Shown here: piece by piece, positions 1 through 9,318 of the stretch
How the letters are laid out: each line of letters begins with the position of its first letter
Position numbering within the stretch: position 1 is the stretch's first letter
NCBI RefSeq assembly: GCF_013408655.1
Contig: NZ_JACCBP010000002.1
Coordinates: 124,001 to 188,000, forward strand
Source of the DNA: Pigmentiphaga litoralis
GTDB lineage: Bacteria; Pseudomonadota; Gammaproteobacteria; Burkholderiales; Burkholderiaceae_B
Length of the DNA stretch: 64,000 nucleotides
Direction: 5' to 3'
The notes under the pieces: generated by a model
What the model saw: only the letters and a program-made list of their open reading frames with translations
Told to the model about the DNA's origin: nothing
The model's database searches: none
Program-made: the position numbers and the translations under genes

Positions 1-705
1 GTTCCCGACGGTGACGCGAAATTCAATGCGCCGGCCGGCCAGGTCGAATGCCACGCGTTCCACACGCAGCGCGGGGTGGCCCACCGGCAGGTCCAGCGTG
101 CGGGCCTGCGCGGCCGACAGCCGGTCGAAGCTCAGCTCATCCACCGCTCGGTTCACCGTGATGCCCAGGCGTTCGGCATACATCGGATACATCAGCGGCG
201 AAAAATCCTTCTTGTCGAGATCCAGCAGCGCCTTGAACGGGCCATGCGGCACCCATAGCGTTTCCAGCAACTGCACCTTGCCGCCCCAGCAGCGCTGACG
301 TTCGATGCAGATCGCCTGCTCGTCGGCGGCCAGCAGCAACTCACGCGCAGCCAGCGCGGGCGCCTTGACTGCCTTGACGCTCTTGATGCGCGACGCCGGC
401 ACATCGCCTTCCGCCGACCCGAAGCGGAAAAAGCGCAGCATGGTCGCGCCCGTCAACCCGCCGCGCACGAACGTGCCGCGGCCGTGGATGCGTTCCAGCA
501 GGCCGTCTTCGACCAGCGACTGGATCGCGCCGCGCATGGTGCCCAGCGCCACACCGTAGAACTCGCTCAGCGCGCTTTCGGCCGGGATGGCCTCGCCCGC
601 TTTCCATTCACCCGCCAGCACGCGGCCGCGCAGGGCCAGCGCGATGCGCGCCCACAAGGGCTGCGACTGCGTGTACTTGTCTGAAGCGGGGGAGGATGCG
701 GGCAT
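1..705 (-). CDS. GntR/HutC-family transcriptional regulator (UTRA domain), C-terminus cut by window edge
   Basis: At least 235 codons are open on the minus strand from an ATG at 705 to the left edge without a stop. Residues about 12-75 form a winged helix-turn-helix of GntR type (ESALSEFYGVALGTMRGAIQ, then ERIHGRGTFVRGG as the wing). The rest matches the UTRA ligand-binding fold, with phrases such as CIERQRCWGGKVQLLETLWV and LDLPVGHPALRVERVAFD. Such proteins are usually repressors of catabolic operons released by a pathway metabolite. The gene is divergent from the amidohydrolase at 783, with a perfect palindrome between them, so autoregulation plus control of the hydrolase is the simplest reading. 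The ligand is unknown. Only the last few residues should be missing. Confidence 0.88.
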   Translation of the reverse strand, partial: MPASSPASDKYTQSQPLWARIALALRGRVLAGEWKAGEAIPAESALSEFYGVALGTMRGAIQSLVEDGLLERIHGRGTFVRGGLTGATMLRFFRFGSAEGDVPASRIKSVKAVKAPALAARELLLAADEQAICIERQRCWGGKVQLLETLWVPHGPFKALLDLDKKDFSPLMYPMYAERLGITVNRAVDELSFDRLSAAQARTLDLPVGHPALRVERVAFDLAGRRIEFRVTVGN

Positions 706-745
706 GACGTCTCGTTGTCGGACCGTTATACTCGGTCATTGATAG

Positions 746-761
746 CTCTAGTCATCTAGAG
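746..761. promoter_or_regulatory. Candidate GntR operator, palindrome CTCTAG-N4-CTAGAG
   Basis: A perfect inverted repeat CTCTAG-TCAT-CTAGAG lies between the divergent GntR gene (start 705) and the amidohydrolase (start 783), 21 bases upstream of the latter. GntR/HutC proteins bind short palindromes of this size, often with a CTAG or TAGA core. A second, imperfect repeat (GACCG...CGGTC, 721-737) lies just upstream. Assignment to this regulator is inferred from position. Confidence 0.5.
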
Positions 762-782
762 GACGCAGCATAGGGGCCGGTC

Positions 783-1616
783 ATGGCAGTTGTCAAATCT
801 TCGGTGTCGTCGCCTTCCATCGACACCCATTTCCACGTGTTTCCCGCCGATGCCGACGCCGTGCCCGGCGCGCGCTATCGTCCGGCCTACGCCGCCACCC
901 ATGAGCAATGGGAAGCCCTAGCTCAGCCCTGTGGCGTGCGCGCCGGCGTGCTGGTGCAACCCAGCTTTCTGGGCGCCGACAATCGCGCGCTGCTTGACGT
1001 GCTGGCCCGCGCCCCACACATGCGCGGCGTCGTGCAACTGCGGCCCGACACTTCGGCGGACGAGGTCGCGTCATTGCATGCGGCGGGTGTCCGCGGCGTG
1101 CGCTGGAACATGGCCGGCCGCGTCAACGACGAAGCATGGTCGCACCCACACTGGCCCGCCTTGCTGGCGCAGGTGGCGTCGTTGGGCTGGCACCTGGAAG
1201 TGCATGGCGATGTCGGGGGCATGCCCGCCGCGCTGGCCCGCCTGCCCGACCTGGCCTCGACCGGCATCCGGCTCGTGCTCGACCACTTTGGCAAGCCCGA
1301 CCCCGCTCGCGGCAGCACCTGCGCCACCTTCACCGCCGCCATGTCCCTGGCCGACCACCACCCCGTGTACGTGAAGTGCAGCGCCGCCTACCGCCTGCAA
1401 GGCCAGGACCCCGCCGCGCTGCTGCGCCGCTGGGCAAGCCTGCTAGGCACCGACCGCCTGCTGTGGGGATCCGACTGGCCTTGCACGAACTTCGAGCCGG
1501 ACGCTGACTACGAAGCGCTGCACGCGCTGCCGTCCGCCTGGGCGGAGGAACTTGGCGAAGACGTGCCGTGGGATGCCAACGCGCGGAAGGTGTTTTATGA
1601 CGGCGAGGCGGGGTAA
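783..1616 (+). CDS. Amidohydrolase-2 family TIM-barrel hydrolase
   Basis: 277 residues. The N-terminal metal motif THFHVF, the central LDHFGKP strand and the C-terminal WGSDWP motif (Asp as general base) identify the amidohydrolase-2 family, which includes LigI-type 2-pyrone-4,6-dicarboxylate lactonases and related cytoplasmic lactonases and decarboxylases. The length is typical. The ATG at 783 directly follows the intergenic palindrome. It is the only gene on this side of the GntR regulator, so it probably forms a monocistronic inducible unit hydrolysing a lactone or dicarboxylate. The substrate cannot be assigned. It is a distant relative of the LigI-like protein at 40195. Confidence 0.85.
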   Translation: MAVVKSSVSSPSIDTHFHVFPADADAVPGARYRPAYAATHEQWEALAQPCGVRAGVLVQPSFLGADNRALLDVLARAPHMRGVVQLRPDTSADEVASLHAAGVRGVRWNMAGRVNDEAWSHPHWPALLAQVASLGWHLEVHGDVGGMPAALARLPDLASTGIRLVLDHFGKPDPARGSTCATFTAAMSLADHHPVYVKCSAAYRLQGQDPAALLRRWASLLGTDRLLWGSDWPCTNFEPDADYEALHALPSAWAEELGEDVPWDANARKVFYDGEAG

Positions 1617-1747
1617 GGATGATTGAAGCTATCGCCGCGAGGATGGGGCCGGAGCCGTCAACGACGAAGCCGCCCTGATTCCGGGTTGGCCCGCACCACC
1701 CCGCCCCAGATCCAGGACGCGGCGGATCTGGCTCCGCCAGTCCGCCC

Positions 1748-1786
1748 GCGTCGCCCCTGGGGGAGGCGCGAAGCGCCGCGGGGGGG
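1748..1786. repeat. GC-rich intergenic palindromic element downstream of the amidohydrolase
   Basis: The segment contains CCCCTGGGGG, then the hairpin GGCGC-GAA-GCGCC (1765-1777), then a G run. Very similar C-run/G-run plus GCGAAGC-hairpin elements are common at gene ends in Burkholderiales. It has no trailing T-run, so terminator function is uncertain. The rest of 1617-1747 shows no gene, only low-complexity GC-rich sequence. Confidence 0.4.
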
Positions 1787-1792
1787 TATAAT
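1787..1792 (+). promoter_or_regulatory. Candidate -10 box (TATAAT) for glyA
   Basis: A perfect TATAAT inside GGTATAATACC is the best promoter-like element in the 487-base gap before glyA. No good -35 box is visible at 17 bases upstream. If used, it gives a leader of roughly 300 nucleotides. The leader contains a small hairpin CCACC-CTA-GGTGG at 1846-1858 and no small gene I would defend. Confidence 0.35.
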
Positions 1793-2103
1793 ACCCATGC
1801 CTTTCCCTGCGTGACTGGCGAATTCTAGGGGCCACTTCAAAGCGGCCACCCTAGGTGGGATCACCACAAGGAAGCGCAGGGTTCTGGCGAGGCAGTGCAC
1901 GGCATCGTTGCGTGCGCTCCGCGCCACGCCGTTCGCCTGGGCAGCCGTAGGCAGTTACGACAATCGTTCCGGTCTTGCCGGGTCGCTTTTTCCCTGGAAA
2001 TCGCGTTCCGCGCCCGTTCGGTACGGTATTCGCACATTCGCGGCTGGCCGGATTCCCCTTGTGTCCCGGTCGGTCCCCTCGTTCTGCACAGGAAGGAACC
2101 TAC

Positions 2104-3348
2104 ATGTTCGACCGTAAAGTCACCATCGCCCAGATCGACCCCGCCTTGTGGGCCGCCATCGAGCAGGAAAACGAACGCCAGGAACAGCATATCGAGCTGA
2201 TCGCGTCCGAAAACTACGCCAGCCCGGCTGTCATGCAGGCGCAGGGCACCCAGCTCACCAACAAGTACGCCGAAGGCTACCCAGGCAAGCGCTATTACGG
2301 CGGTTGCGAGTTCGTCGACATCGTCGAGCAGCTGGCCATCGATCGCGTCAAGAAAATCTTCGGCGCCGAAGCCGCCAACGTCCAGCCGAATTCGGGTTCG
2401 CAGGCCAACCAGGGCGTGTACATGGCCGTCCTGAAGCCGGGCGACACCGTGCTGGGCATGAGCCTGGCCGAAGGCGGTCACCTGACGCACGGCTCGCCGG
2501 TGAATGCTTCGGGCAAGTTGTACAACTTCATCTCCTACGGCCTGAATGCCGAAGAAGAAATCGACTACGAACAGGTCGAACGCCTGGCGCAGGAACACAA
2601 GCCCAAGCTGATCGTGGCCGGTGCCTCCGCCTACTCGCTCAAGATCGACTTTGCCCGCTTCGCCGAGATCGCCAAGGCGTGCGGCGCGCTGTTCATGGTT
2701 GACATCGCCCACTACGCAGGCCTGGTGGCGGGCGGCGTGTACCCGAACCCGGTGCCCCATGCGGACTTCGTCACGTCGACCACGCACAAGTCGCTGCGTG
2801 GTCCGCGCGGTGGCCTGATCCTGTGCAAGGCGCAGCACGAAAAGATCATCAACTCGGCGATCTTCCCGGGCATCCAGGGCGGTCCGCTGGAACACGTCAT
2901 TGCCGCCAAGGCCGTGGCGTTCCAGGAAGCGCTGGACCCTTCGTTCCAGGACTACGCCGCGCAGGTCGTGAAGAACGCCCGCGTGCTGGCGGATACCCTG
3001 GTCGAACGCGGTCTGCGTATCGTGTCGGGCCGTACCGAAAGCCACGTCATGCTGGTGGATCTGCGTTCCAAGGGCATCAACGGCAAGGAAGCCGAAGCTG
3101 CGCTGGGCCGCGCGCACATCACGTGCAACAAGAACGCGATCCCGAACGATCCTGAAAAGCCTTTCGTGACCAGCGGCATTCGCCTCGGTACGCCGGCCAT
3201 GACCACCCGCGGCTTCAAGGAAGCCGAGGCGGAACTGACTGCGCACCTGATTGCCGACGTGCTCGACAATCCGAACGACGAAGCCGTGATCGCGTCCGTG
3301 CGCGAACGCGTCAATGCCCTGACCGCGCAGTTCCCGGTCTACGGCTGA
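2104..3348 (+). CDS. glyA: Serine hydroxymethyltransferase
   Basis: 414 residues, normal for the family. A PLP enzyme converting serine and tetrahydrofolate to glycine and 5,10-methylene-tetrahydrofolate in the cytoplasm. The N-terminal [10 protein letters not shown], the [15 protein letters not shown] substrate loop and the PLP-lysine motif [13 protein letters not shown] (Lys229) are intact. The start is the ATG at 2104, preceded by the strong ribosome site AAGGAA. The frame stays open upstream to 1975 but without family similarity. It is followed by nrdR after a 31-base gap and then the rib genes, an arrangement found in Bordetella relatives. Confidence 0.98.
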   Translation: MFDRKVTIAQIDPALWAAIEQENERQEQHIELIASENYASPAVMQAQGTQLTNKYAEGYPGKRYYGGCEFVDIVEQLAIDRVKKIFGAEAANVQPNSGSQANQGVYMAVLKPGDTVLGMSLAEGGHLTHGSPVNASGKLYNFISYGLNAEEEIDYEQVERLAQEHKPKLIVAGASAYSLKIDFARFAEIAKACGALFMVDIAHYAGLVAGGVYPNPVPHADFVTSTTHKSLRGPRGGLILCKAQHEKIINSAIFPGIQGGPLEHVIAAKAVAFQEALDPSFQDYAAQVVKNARVLADTLVERGLRIVSGRTESHVMLVDLRSKGINGKEAEAALGRAHITCNKNAIPNDPEKPFVTSGIRLGTPAMTTRGFKEAEAELTAHLIADVLDNPNDEAVIASVRERVNALTAQFPVYG

Positions 3349-3379
3349 TCGTTCCCATCGCCCCGCGCCGGACTGACAC

Positions 3380-3985
3380 ATGAAGTGCCCCTTCTGTCGT
3401 CACGACGACACCCAGGTGGTCGACACCCGGGTGCTCGAAGAAGGCGACGCCATCCGGCGCCGGCGGCGTTGCACGAGCTGTGATCGCCGTTTCACGACCT
3501 TCGAGCGGGCCGAGCTGCTCATGCCCGCGGTCGTGAAACGCAATGGCAGCCGGACCGAATACGATCCCGCCAAGTTGCGCGGCAGCCTGATGCTGGCGCT
3601 GCGCAAACGGGCGGTTAGCGCCGATGCCGTGGAACTTGCGATCACGCGTATCGAAGAAGCGCTGATGACCAGCGGCCTGCGCGAGCTGCCCTCGCACCGT
3701 GTGGGCGAACTGGTGATGCAGGAGCTCAAGAAGCTCGACAAGATTGCGTACATCCGATTTGCGTCGGTGTACAAGAATTTCGAAGACATCGACGAATTCG
3801 CCGATGAAGTCCGCGAGATGCAGGGCCCGCCCGCGGTGCCCAAGCCGCTTGCAGGCGCCGCCGCCGGTGCTGCATCGGCAACATCGTCTATCGCTGCGGC
3901 GCCTGCCGTTGCAGTGGCGTCGCCATCGTCGACCTCGTCCCCCGCTGCGCCACCTCCTGCGGTGACGCGCCCGCCCACGGAATGA
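3380..3985 (+). CDS. nrdR: Transcriptional repressor NrdR with an extended C-terminal tail
   Basis: 201 residues. NrdR is a zinc-finger/ATP-cone repressor of ribonucleotide reductase genes that senses ATP and dATP. The zinc ribbon (Cys3, Cys6, Cys31, Cys34) and the basic stretch RRRRR are at the N-terminus, and the ATP-cone spans about 49-139 ([19 protein letters not shown]). The usual protein ends near residue 150. Here about 50 extra residues rich in Ala, Pro, Ser and Thr follow. The stop overlaps the ribD start by four bases (ATGA), implying translational coupling. Confidence 0.95.
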   Translation: MKCPFCRHDDTQVVDTRVLEEGDAIRRRRRCTSCDRRFTTFERAELLMPAVVKRNGSRTEYDPAKLRGSLMLALRKRAVSADAVELAITRIEEALMTSGLRELPSHRVGELVMQELKKLDKIAYIRFASVYKNFEDIDEFADEVREMQGPPAVPKPLAGAAAGAASATSSIAAAPAVAVASPSSTSSPAAPPPAVTRPPTE

Positions 3986-5133
3986 CGGCTGCCGTGATGC
4001 ACGACCCGTCCGACGACCTGATGTGGATGCGGCGCGCGCTGTCGCTGGCCGAAGGCGTGCTCTACACCACCACCCCCAATCCCCGTGTCGGCTGCGTGAT
4101 CGTGCAGGGCGGCCGGCTGATCGGCGAAGGCGCTACGCAACCCGTGGGCGGCCCGCATGCCGAAGTCATGGCCTTGCGCGATGCGCAGGCACGCGGTGAA
4201 TCCGTGGCAGGCGCGACCGTCTACGTGACGCTGGAACCCTGCAGCCATTACGGCCGCACGCCACCGTGCGTGGACGCGCTGGTCGCAGCCGCGCCCGCGC
4301 GGGTGGTCATCGCGATGGGCGACCCCAATCCGCAGGTGAATGGCCAGGGCCTGGCCCGCTTGCGCGCGGCGGGTATCGCGGTCACGGCGGGTGTCCTGCT
4401 GGACGACGCGCTGGCGTTGAACATCGGCTTCATCGCCCGCATGCATCGTGGCACGCCGTGGATGTGGCTCAAGATGGCGTCGTCATTGGACGGGCGCAGC
4501 GCGCTGCCCAATGGCGTGTCGCAATGGATTACTGGGCCCGATGCGCGGGCCGACGGCCACCATTGGCGCGCGCGCAGTTGCGCGGTATTGACCGGCATCG
4601 GCACCGTGCTGGCCGACGATCCGCAAATGAACGTGCGAGCCGTCAGCACGCCGCGCCAGCCGCGCAAGATCCTGCTCGACTCGCGCTTTGAAGTGCCGCT
4701 GGACGCCAGGCTGCTGGACGGCGCGCCGACATGGATTTTTACGGCACGCGAGGACGCGGCCAAGGCCGCCGTGCTGGCCGACCGGGGCATCGTCGTGACC
4801 TGCCTGCCCGACGCGGCCGGCAAGGTGGATCTGACGGCCATGATGCAGTGGCTCGGCCGCCACGAGATCAACGAAGTGCATGCCGAAGCCGGCGAAAAAT
4901 TGAATGGTTCGTTGCTGCGCACCGGTTGCGTTGACGAACTGTTGTTGTACCTGGCGCCAATGCTGCTGGGCGAAGGCGCCGCGATGGCCAAGCTGCCGGT
5001 GCTGACGCAGCTGGACCAGGCGCAGCGTTATCGCTACACGGACGTGCGGCAGTTGGGCGATGATCTGCGTGTGCGCGCGCAGGTTGAAGCGCGCTGGCAG
5101 TCGCTGCGCAAGGCAGTCGAAGTCGCGGCGTGA
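3982..5133 (+). CDS. ribD: Bifunctional riboflavin biosynthesis deaminase/reductase RibD
   Basis: 383 residues. Deaminates 2,5-diamino-6-ribosylamino-pyrimidinone 5'-phosphate and then reduces the ribosyl side chain. The deaminase domain (about 10-150) has the zinc motifs GGPHAEV (His59, Glu61) and [11 protein letters not shown] (Cys87, Cys96). The reductase domain (about 155-375) has [11 protein letters not shown] and [10 protein letters not shown]. The start overlaps the nrdR stop; an in-frame ATG at 3997 is a possible alternative. No FMN riboswitch is visible upstream, so expression probably depends on glyA-nrdR read-through. ribE follows after 103 bases. Confidence 0.97.
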   Translation: MTAAVMHDPSDDLMWMRRALSLAEGVLYTTTPNPRVGCVIVQGGRLIGEGATQPVGGPHAEVMALRDAQARGESVAGATVYVTLEPCSHYGRTPPCVDALVAAAPARVVIAMGDPNPQVNGQGLARLRAAGIAVTAGVLLDDALALNIGFIARMHRGTPWMWLKMASSLDGRSALPNGVSQWITGPDARADGHHWRARSCAVLTGIGTVLADDPQMNVRAVSTPRQPRKILLDSRFEVPLDARLLDGAPTWIFTAREDAAKAAVLADRGIVVTCLPDAAGKVDLTAMMQWLGRHEINEVHAEAGEKLNGSLLRTGCVDELLLYLAPMLLGEGAAMAKLPVLTQLDQAQRYRYTDVRQLGDDLRVRAQVEARWQSLRKAVEVAA

Positions 5134-5236
5134 TAAAGGGCAGTCGATGCAGACTCAGGTTGGCGCGTCGATCCCGGCAGGCCGTAGCAAGACATTCTTT
5201 CAGAACCCATACATCAAGCATTCCAGGAGCAGGACC

Positions 5237-5878
5237 ATGTTCACAGGCATCGTTGCAGCAGTCGGACGCGTGACGCGCGTGGCGTCGCAGGGTGGCGACA
5301 TCGAAGGCGGCGTGCGGCTGGATATCGCGTCAGGCGGCCTTGATCTGACCGACGTGCAATTGGGCGACTCGATCGCGATCCAGGGCGCCTGCATGACGGT
5401 CGTTGAATTCGACAACGATCACTTCGTCGTGGACGTGTCGCGCGAAAGCCTGAACCGCACGGTGGGGCTGGACGCCGAAGGCGACGTCAATCTGGAAAAG
5501 GCCATGCGGCTGGGCGACCGGCTGGGCGGGCACATGGTGTCGGGCCACGTCGATGGCCTGGGCACCGTCATGAAGTTCGAACCGGTTGGCGAATCGCATG
5601 AACTGGTAGTGCGCGTGCCCGCCGATCTGGCGCGCTTCCTGGCCTACAAGGGATCGATCACCATCAACGGCGTGAGCCTGACCGTGAACAGCGTGCGCGA
5701 TCACCAGGCCGGCTGCGACGTGTCGATCAACCTGATCCCGCACACGATCGAGGTGACCACGCTCAAGCACCTCCGCGTCGGCCGCAAGGTCAATGTCGAA
5801 ATCGACATGATCGCGCGATATGTGGAGCGCATGGCCACGGCGCCCGCAGCGGGGAATGCCGAGCCTGCTCAACATTGA
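5237..5878 (+). CDS. ribE: Riboflavin synthase alpha subunit
   Basis: 213 residues with two homologous beta-barrel lumazine-binding domains. The first begins MFTGIVAAVGRV and includes GACMTVV. The second contains GHMVSGHVDGLG and INGVSLTVN. The enzyme dismutates two 6,7-dimethyl-8-ribityllumazine molecules to riboflavin. The start is the ATG at 5237, after AGGAGCAGG; upstream codons in the same frame lack family similarity. The gene ends seven bases before the convergent LysR gene. Its lumazine-producing partner ribH lies about 50 kb away at 55303. Confidence 0.97.
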   Translation: MFTGIVAAVGRVTRVASQGGDIEGGVRLDIASGGLDLTDVQLGDSIAIQGACMTVVEFDNDHFVVDVSRESLNRTVGLDAEGDVNLEKAMRLGDRLGGHMVSGHVDGLGTVMKFEPVGESHELVVRVPADLARFLAYKGSITINGVSLTVNSVRDHQAGCDVSINLIPHTIEVTTLKHLRVGRKVNVEIDMIARYVERMATAPAAGNAEPAQH

Positions 5879-5885
5879 GCGCCGC

Positions 5886-6797
5886 CTAGGATTCCCAGGG
5901 CGGCACCGGTCCCAGCTCGTTCCTGAGCCAGTCCAGCAGCACCTGCACCCGCCGCAAGCCCGTCTTGCGGGTCGGCACCTGCGCCTTGAGCCAAGTGGAC
6001 TGCAGCGCAAAATCTTCCAGCAATTCCACCAGCAGGCCGGTCAGCACCGCCTGCCGCGCCACATAGGACGGCAGGATGGCGATGCCTGTGCCGGCGCAGG
6101 CGGCCGAGTACAGCATGTGATTGTCGTTCGATGACAATGCCACCGGTACGTCCACGCTGACCGGGCCGCGCGTGCCTTCGAAGCGCCACGTGTTGCCGGT
6201 CGGACTGAAGACCAGGCAGGGGTGGTCGAGCAGATCGCGCGGGTGCGTAGGCATGCCCTTCGCGGTCAGGCCGGCCGCGGCAAGGTAATCCGGCGACGCG
6301 CACAGCACCTGCCGCAACCGGCACAGGGGTTCATCGGTCACGCCGTCGTACGCGCCCGCGCGGCCACCAATGGCGATGTCGTAGTTTTCTTCGATCGGAT
6401 TGACGGACCGGTCCACCAGCATCACGTCGAGCGTGATCGCCGGATACGCCTTCTTGAATCGCGCCAGCATGTCGGCCAGGTACAGCACTGTGACCGACGT
6501 GGGCGCCTTCAGCCGCACATGCCCTTCGACCGCGCCGGCTTCCTGCTCGAAGCTGCGCACGATGCCATCGAACTGCGCAAGCAACGCACTGGCCTTGGGC
6601 AGGAAGCGGTGGCCGGCCTCGGTCAGTGTCACCTTGCGGGTCGATCGCTGGAACAGCGTGACGCCCAGCGTCCATTCCAGGTGATTGATGCGCTTTGCAA
6701 CGACCGACGGCACCACACTCAGCTCACGCGCCGCTTCCGAAAAGTTGCCGAGTTTGACGGTGGCAAGAAACGCCCTGAGGTTGCCCAACGTGTCCAT
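5886..6797 (-). CDS. LysR-family transcriptional regulator
   Basis: 303 residues. The N-terminal helix-turn-helix (LRAFLATVKLGNFSEAARELSVVPSVVAKRI, roughly residues 7-40) is followed by the LysR effector domain. The single-gate form VTLTEAGHRFLP and the substrate-domain phrase GIAILPSYVARQAVL are typical of the large aromatic-catabolism/redox LysR branch. It is divergent from the FAD oxidoreductase at 6923, which it probably controls. The intergenic region holds the palindrome AGCAATTGCT (6848-6857). The effector is unknown. Confidence 0.93.
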   Translation of the reverse strand: MDTLGNLRAFLATVKLGNFSEAARELSVVPSVVAKRINHLEWTLGVTLFQRSTRKVTLTEAGHRFLPKASALLAQFDGIVRSFEQEAGAVEGHVRLKAPTSVTVLYLADMLARFKKAYPAITLDVMLVDRSVNPIEENYDIAIGGRAGAYDGVTDEPLCRLRQVLCASPDYLAAAGLTAKGMPTHPRDLLDHPCLVFSPTGNTWRFEGTRGPVSVDVPVALSSNDNHMLYSAACAGTGIAILPSYVARQAVLTGLLVELLEDFALQSTWLKAQVPTRKTGLRRVQVLLDWLRNELGPVPPWES

Positions 6798-6847
6798 GAC
6801 GGCGCCTTGATCTGTTCAGAATCGCGATAGATGGTCTCGCAATATAG

Positions 6848-6857
6848 AGCAATTGCT
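6848..6857. promoter_or_regulatory. Candidate LysR binding palindrome AGCAATTGCT
   Basis: A perfect 10-base palindrome in the 125-base region between the divergent LysR gene (start 6797) and the FAD oxidoreductase (start 6923). It is AT-richer than its surroundings. A role in LysR binding is inferred from position only. Confidence 0.3.
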
Positions 6858-6922
6858 TGCCGCCTGGCGTAGATAGAATGACCCCAACGCGGCACCTGGC
6901 CGCTACTGTCTGGAGTCATTGC

Positions 6923-8275
6923 ATGTCCACATCCCCCACCCGCCGCGAGATCGACGAGCCCGCCCGCAAGACCCCTTTGTTCGGTGACTACGACGTGGTG
7001 GTGCTGGGCGGCGGTCCGGCCGGCATGACCGCCGCTGCGTCGGCGGCACGCGCCGGCCAACGCACCTTGCTGATCGAGCACTACGGCTTCCTGGGTGGCA
7101 TGGGCACCGCCGCGGGCGTCACCAACTTCTGCGGCTTGCACGCCAACGTGTTCGGCGATATCCAGCAGGTCGTGCATGGCGACGCCGACACGCTGCTGTC
7201 GCGCATGCGGGCACTGGGCGGGCTGAGCGAACCGCACGTCATGTTCCAGGGCAAGATCGCCGCGCAGGCCTACGACAACGCCGCCTTCAAGGTTGCGGCC
7301 GATCAGCTGGTGCAGGAAAGCGGCGCGGCCGTCCTGTTCCATGCGCGAGCCGTGGGAGTGATCATGCGATCACCCAGCGAGATTGACGCGCTGCTGATCG
7401 AGACCAAGTCGGGCCGCCTGGCCGTCACCGCGCGTACCTACATCGACTGCTCGGGCGACGGCGACATGGCGGCCCTGGCCGGCGCACCCTTCGAAAAAGG
7501 CGAGGGCGGCCACGACATGTTGTATCCCTCAACCATGTTCCGGGTGAACGGCGTGGACCCCGTGCGTGCTGGCGACGCCTGGAATCACTTTGGCCGATGG
7601 ATGGATGAAGCGATCGCCAAGGGCCGCGTGTTTCCCCGCAAGACGCCCATCATCCGGCCGCAAAAGAATCCGATGGAATGGCGCGCGAACGTCACGCAGC
7701 TGGCCATGCCGGATGGGTCCGCCGTCGACTGCACGAATGCGGAACAACTGAGCTGGGCCGAGATGGAAGGCCGCCGGCAGATCGTCGATTTCTTTGAATT
7801 CCTGCGCAGCACGGCGCCCGGTTTCGAAAACGCCTACATCCTTGAAATTGCGCCGCAGGTGGGCGTGCGCGAAACCCGCCGCATTGTTGGCGGCTACCAG
7901 CTGACCGAAGACGATGTGCTGCAGTGCGTGGGTTTCGACGACAGCATCGGCGTCAATGGCTGGCCGATCGAAGCGCATGTGGCCGGTGACGTTGTCTTCA
8001 AGTTTCCCGACATACCGAAAGTGCGCGGCTACAACCAATTGCCCTACCGCATGATCGTGCCGCAGGTCGTCGACAACCTGCTGGTCGCGGGCCGCTGCGC
8101 TTCGATGACCCACATGGGGCAGTCCGCCGCGCGGGTGTCCGGCGCGTGTTTCGTGATGGGCCAGGCGGCTGGCACGGCGGCCGCGCAGGCACACAGCCAA
8201 GGTGTGCGCGTGCGCGATATCGACGTGGCGGTCTTGCAGCGCACCTTGCAGCAGGACGGTGCGTTCCTGGGCTGA
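6923..8275 (+). CDS. FAD-dependent oxidoreductase (FAD_oxidored/GidA-like Rossmann family)
   Basis: 450 residues from the ATG at 6923; further in-frame upstream codons do not look coding. The N-terminal dinucleotide-binding motif VVLGGGPAGMTAAASAARAG (about 27-46) and YIDCSGDGDMAALAGAPF near the middle match the family of FAD-dependent oxidoreductases acting on small organic acids. The C-terminal part carries a second FAD-contact segment (NLLVAGRCASMTHMGQSAAR). It precedes a Bug-type receptor by 137 bases and probably works on the ligand that receptor captures. The substrate is unknown. Confidence 0.85.
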   Translation: MSTSPTRREIDEPARKTPLFGDYDVVVLGGGPAGMTAAASAARAGQRTLLIEHYGFLGGMGTAAGVTNFCGLHANVFGDIQQVVHGDADTLLSRMRALGGLSEPHVMFQGKIAAQAYDNAAFKVAADQLVQESGAAVLFHARAVGVIMRSPSEIDALLIETKSGRLAVTARTYIDCSGDGDMAALAGAPFEKGEGGHDMLYPSTMFRVNGVDPVRAGDAWNHFGRWMDEAIAKGRVFPRKTPIIRPQKNPMEWRANVTQLAMPDGSAVDCTNAEQLSWAEMEGRRQIVDFFEFLRSTAPGFENAYILEIAPQVGVRETRRIVGGYQLTEDDVLQCVGFDDSIGVNGWPIEAHVAGDVVFKFPDIPKVRGYNQLPYRMIVPQVVDNLLVAGRCASMTHMGQSAARVSGACFVMGQAAGTAAAQAHSQGVRVRDIDVAVLQRTLQQDGAFLG

Positions 8276-8412
8276 TTGCTGCGGAACTTCACTCTCAAAA
8301 GGATCCGGCGCAGGTCCCCTGCGCATCTGCGCAATACCCCGTGTCACGGCGTGCCGAAGCTCGTCATGCACTTGCGGAACCGCACCCAAAACAATATCGA
8401 AGGAGACCATTC

Positions 8413-9318
8413 ATGAACATGTTTGTCCGTCTGGCCGCGCTCGCATTGACTGTCGCGCTGACCCCATCGGCCCACGCCGAAGACTGGCCCGCGCGCCCCA
8501 TCACGCTGATTACCCCTTTCGCTCCGGCATCCACGCCAGACACCCTGGCGCGCGTGCTGGCCGAAGGGCTGGGCAAGCGGCTCGGCAAGGCCGTGGTCGT
8601 AAAGAACGAAGGCGGTGGCGCCGGCATGATCGGCACCAACACGGTCGCGAAGGCAGCGCCCGATGGCTACACGATCGGCGTCAGCGTGCCCGGGCCGCTC
8701 GTCAACAACCGCATGCTGTACAAGTCCATGCCGTATGACCCGGTGCGCGATCTGCTGCCCATCTCGGTCGCCGTCAACCAGACCAGCCTGCTCGTCGTGC
8801 GCAATGGACTGACCGCGCGCAACCTGTCCGAACTGGTTGCGGAGCTCAAGCGTCAGCCCGGCAAGTACAACTATGCGTCCATCGGCAACGGTTCGCTCTC
8901 GCACCTGACGATGGAACTGCTTGCCGCCCGCAGCGGCACCCGTATCGTGCACGTGCCATACCCCGGATCAAGCCAGGCCGTCATGGCCATGATCTCGAGC
9001 GACGTCGACATGGCGGTGCTGCCCGCGCTGGCCGTGCTGCCGCAAGTCAAGGCGGGCAAGCTGCGCGTGATCGGCGCCAGCACCGCCAAACGATCCGCCT
9101 TGCTGCCCGACATCCCGACGCTGAGCGAGCAAGGCATGTCCGACATCGACGCCGGCGCGTGGATGGGCATCGTGGCCCCGGCCGGCCTGCCCGCGCCGAT
9201 CGCCAGGCGGCTGCATGACGAGATCGTTGCGGTACTCAACGATCCGGCCACGCGGACGTTGCTGGGTCAGCAGATGATGGATGTCGTGGCCAGCACGCCG
9301 GAAGAATTCAAGGTATAG
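8413..9318 (+). CDS. Bug/TctC-type periplasmic receptor, C-terminus truncated by an in-frame amber codon
   Basis: 301 residues from the ATG at 8413 (ribosome site AAGGAGAC). A signal peptide ends near SAHAED, followed by the usual WPARPITLI strand and the motif GAGMIGTNTVAKAAPDGYT. Bug receptors bind carboxylates in the periplasm, classically for tripartite TctABC transporters. No TctA or TctB is present here. The frame ends EEFKV then TAG at 9316-9318. The same frame continues immediately as MDKEYARWKPVIEANRIVLD and a TGA at 9381, which is exactly the missing family C-terminal helix. Read through, it would be about 322 residues, the normal length. Confidence 0.85.
   Translation: MNMFVRLAALALTVALTPSAHAEDWPARPITLITPFAPASTPDTLARVLAEGLGKRLGKAVVVKNEGGGAGMIGTNTVAKAAPDGYTIGVSVPGPLVNNRMLYKSMPYDPVRDLLPISVAVNQTSLLVVRNGLTARNLSELVAELKRQPGKYNYASIGNGSLSHLTMELLAARSGTRIVHVPYPGSSQAVMAMISSDVDMAVLPALAVLPQVKAGKLRVIGASTAKRSALLPDIPTLSEQGMSDIDAGAWMGIVAPAGLPAPIARRLHDEIVAVLNDPATRTLLGQQMMDVVASTPEEFKV

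Noticed and set aside
1623..1814. Small plus-strand frame in the gap before glyA
   Set aside because: Low-complexity Arg/Pro composition, no ribosome site, and it overlaps a palindromic intergenic element.
1617..2103. Glycine riboswitch before glyA
   Set aside because: The paired GGA/GG-C-rich aptamer cores were not recognisable. Only an unassigned long leader is noted.
5880..5912. GCCGCC...GGCGGC repeat at the ribE/LysR convergent junction as a terminator
   Set aside because: Imperfect stem, no T-run, and it lies largely inside the LysR coding end.
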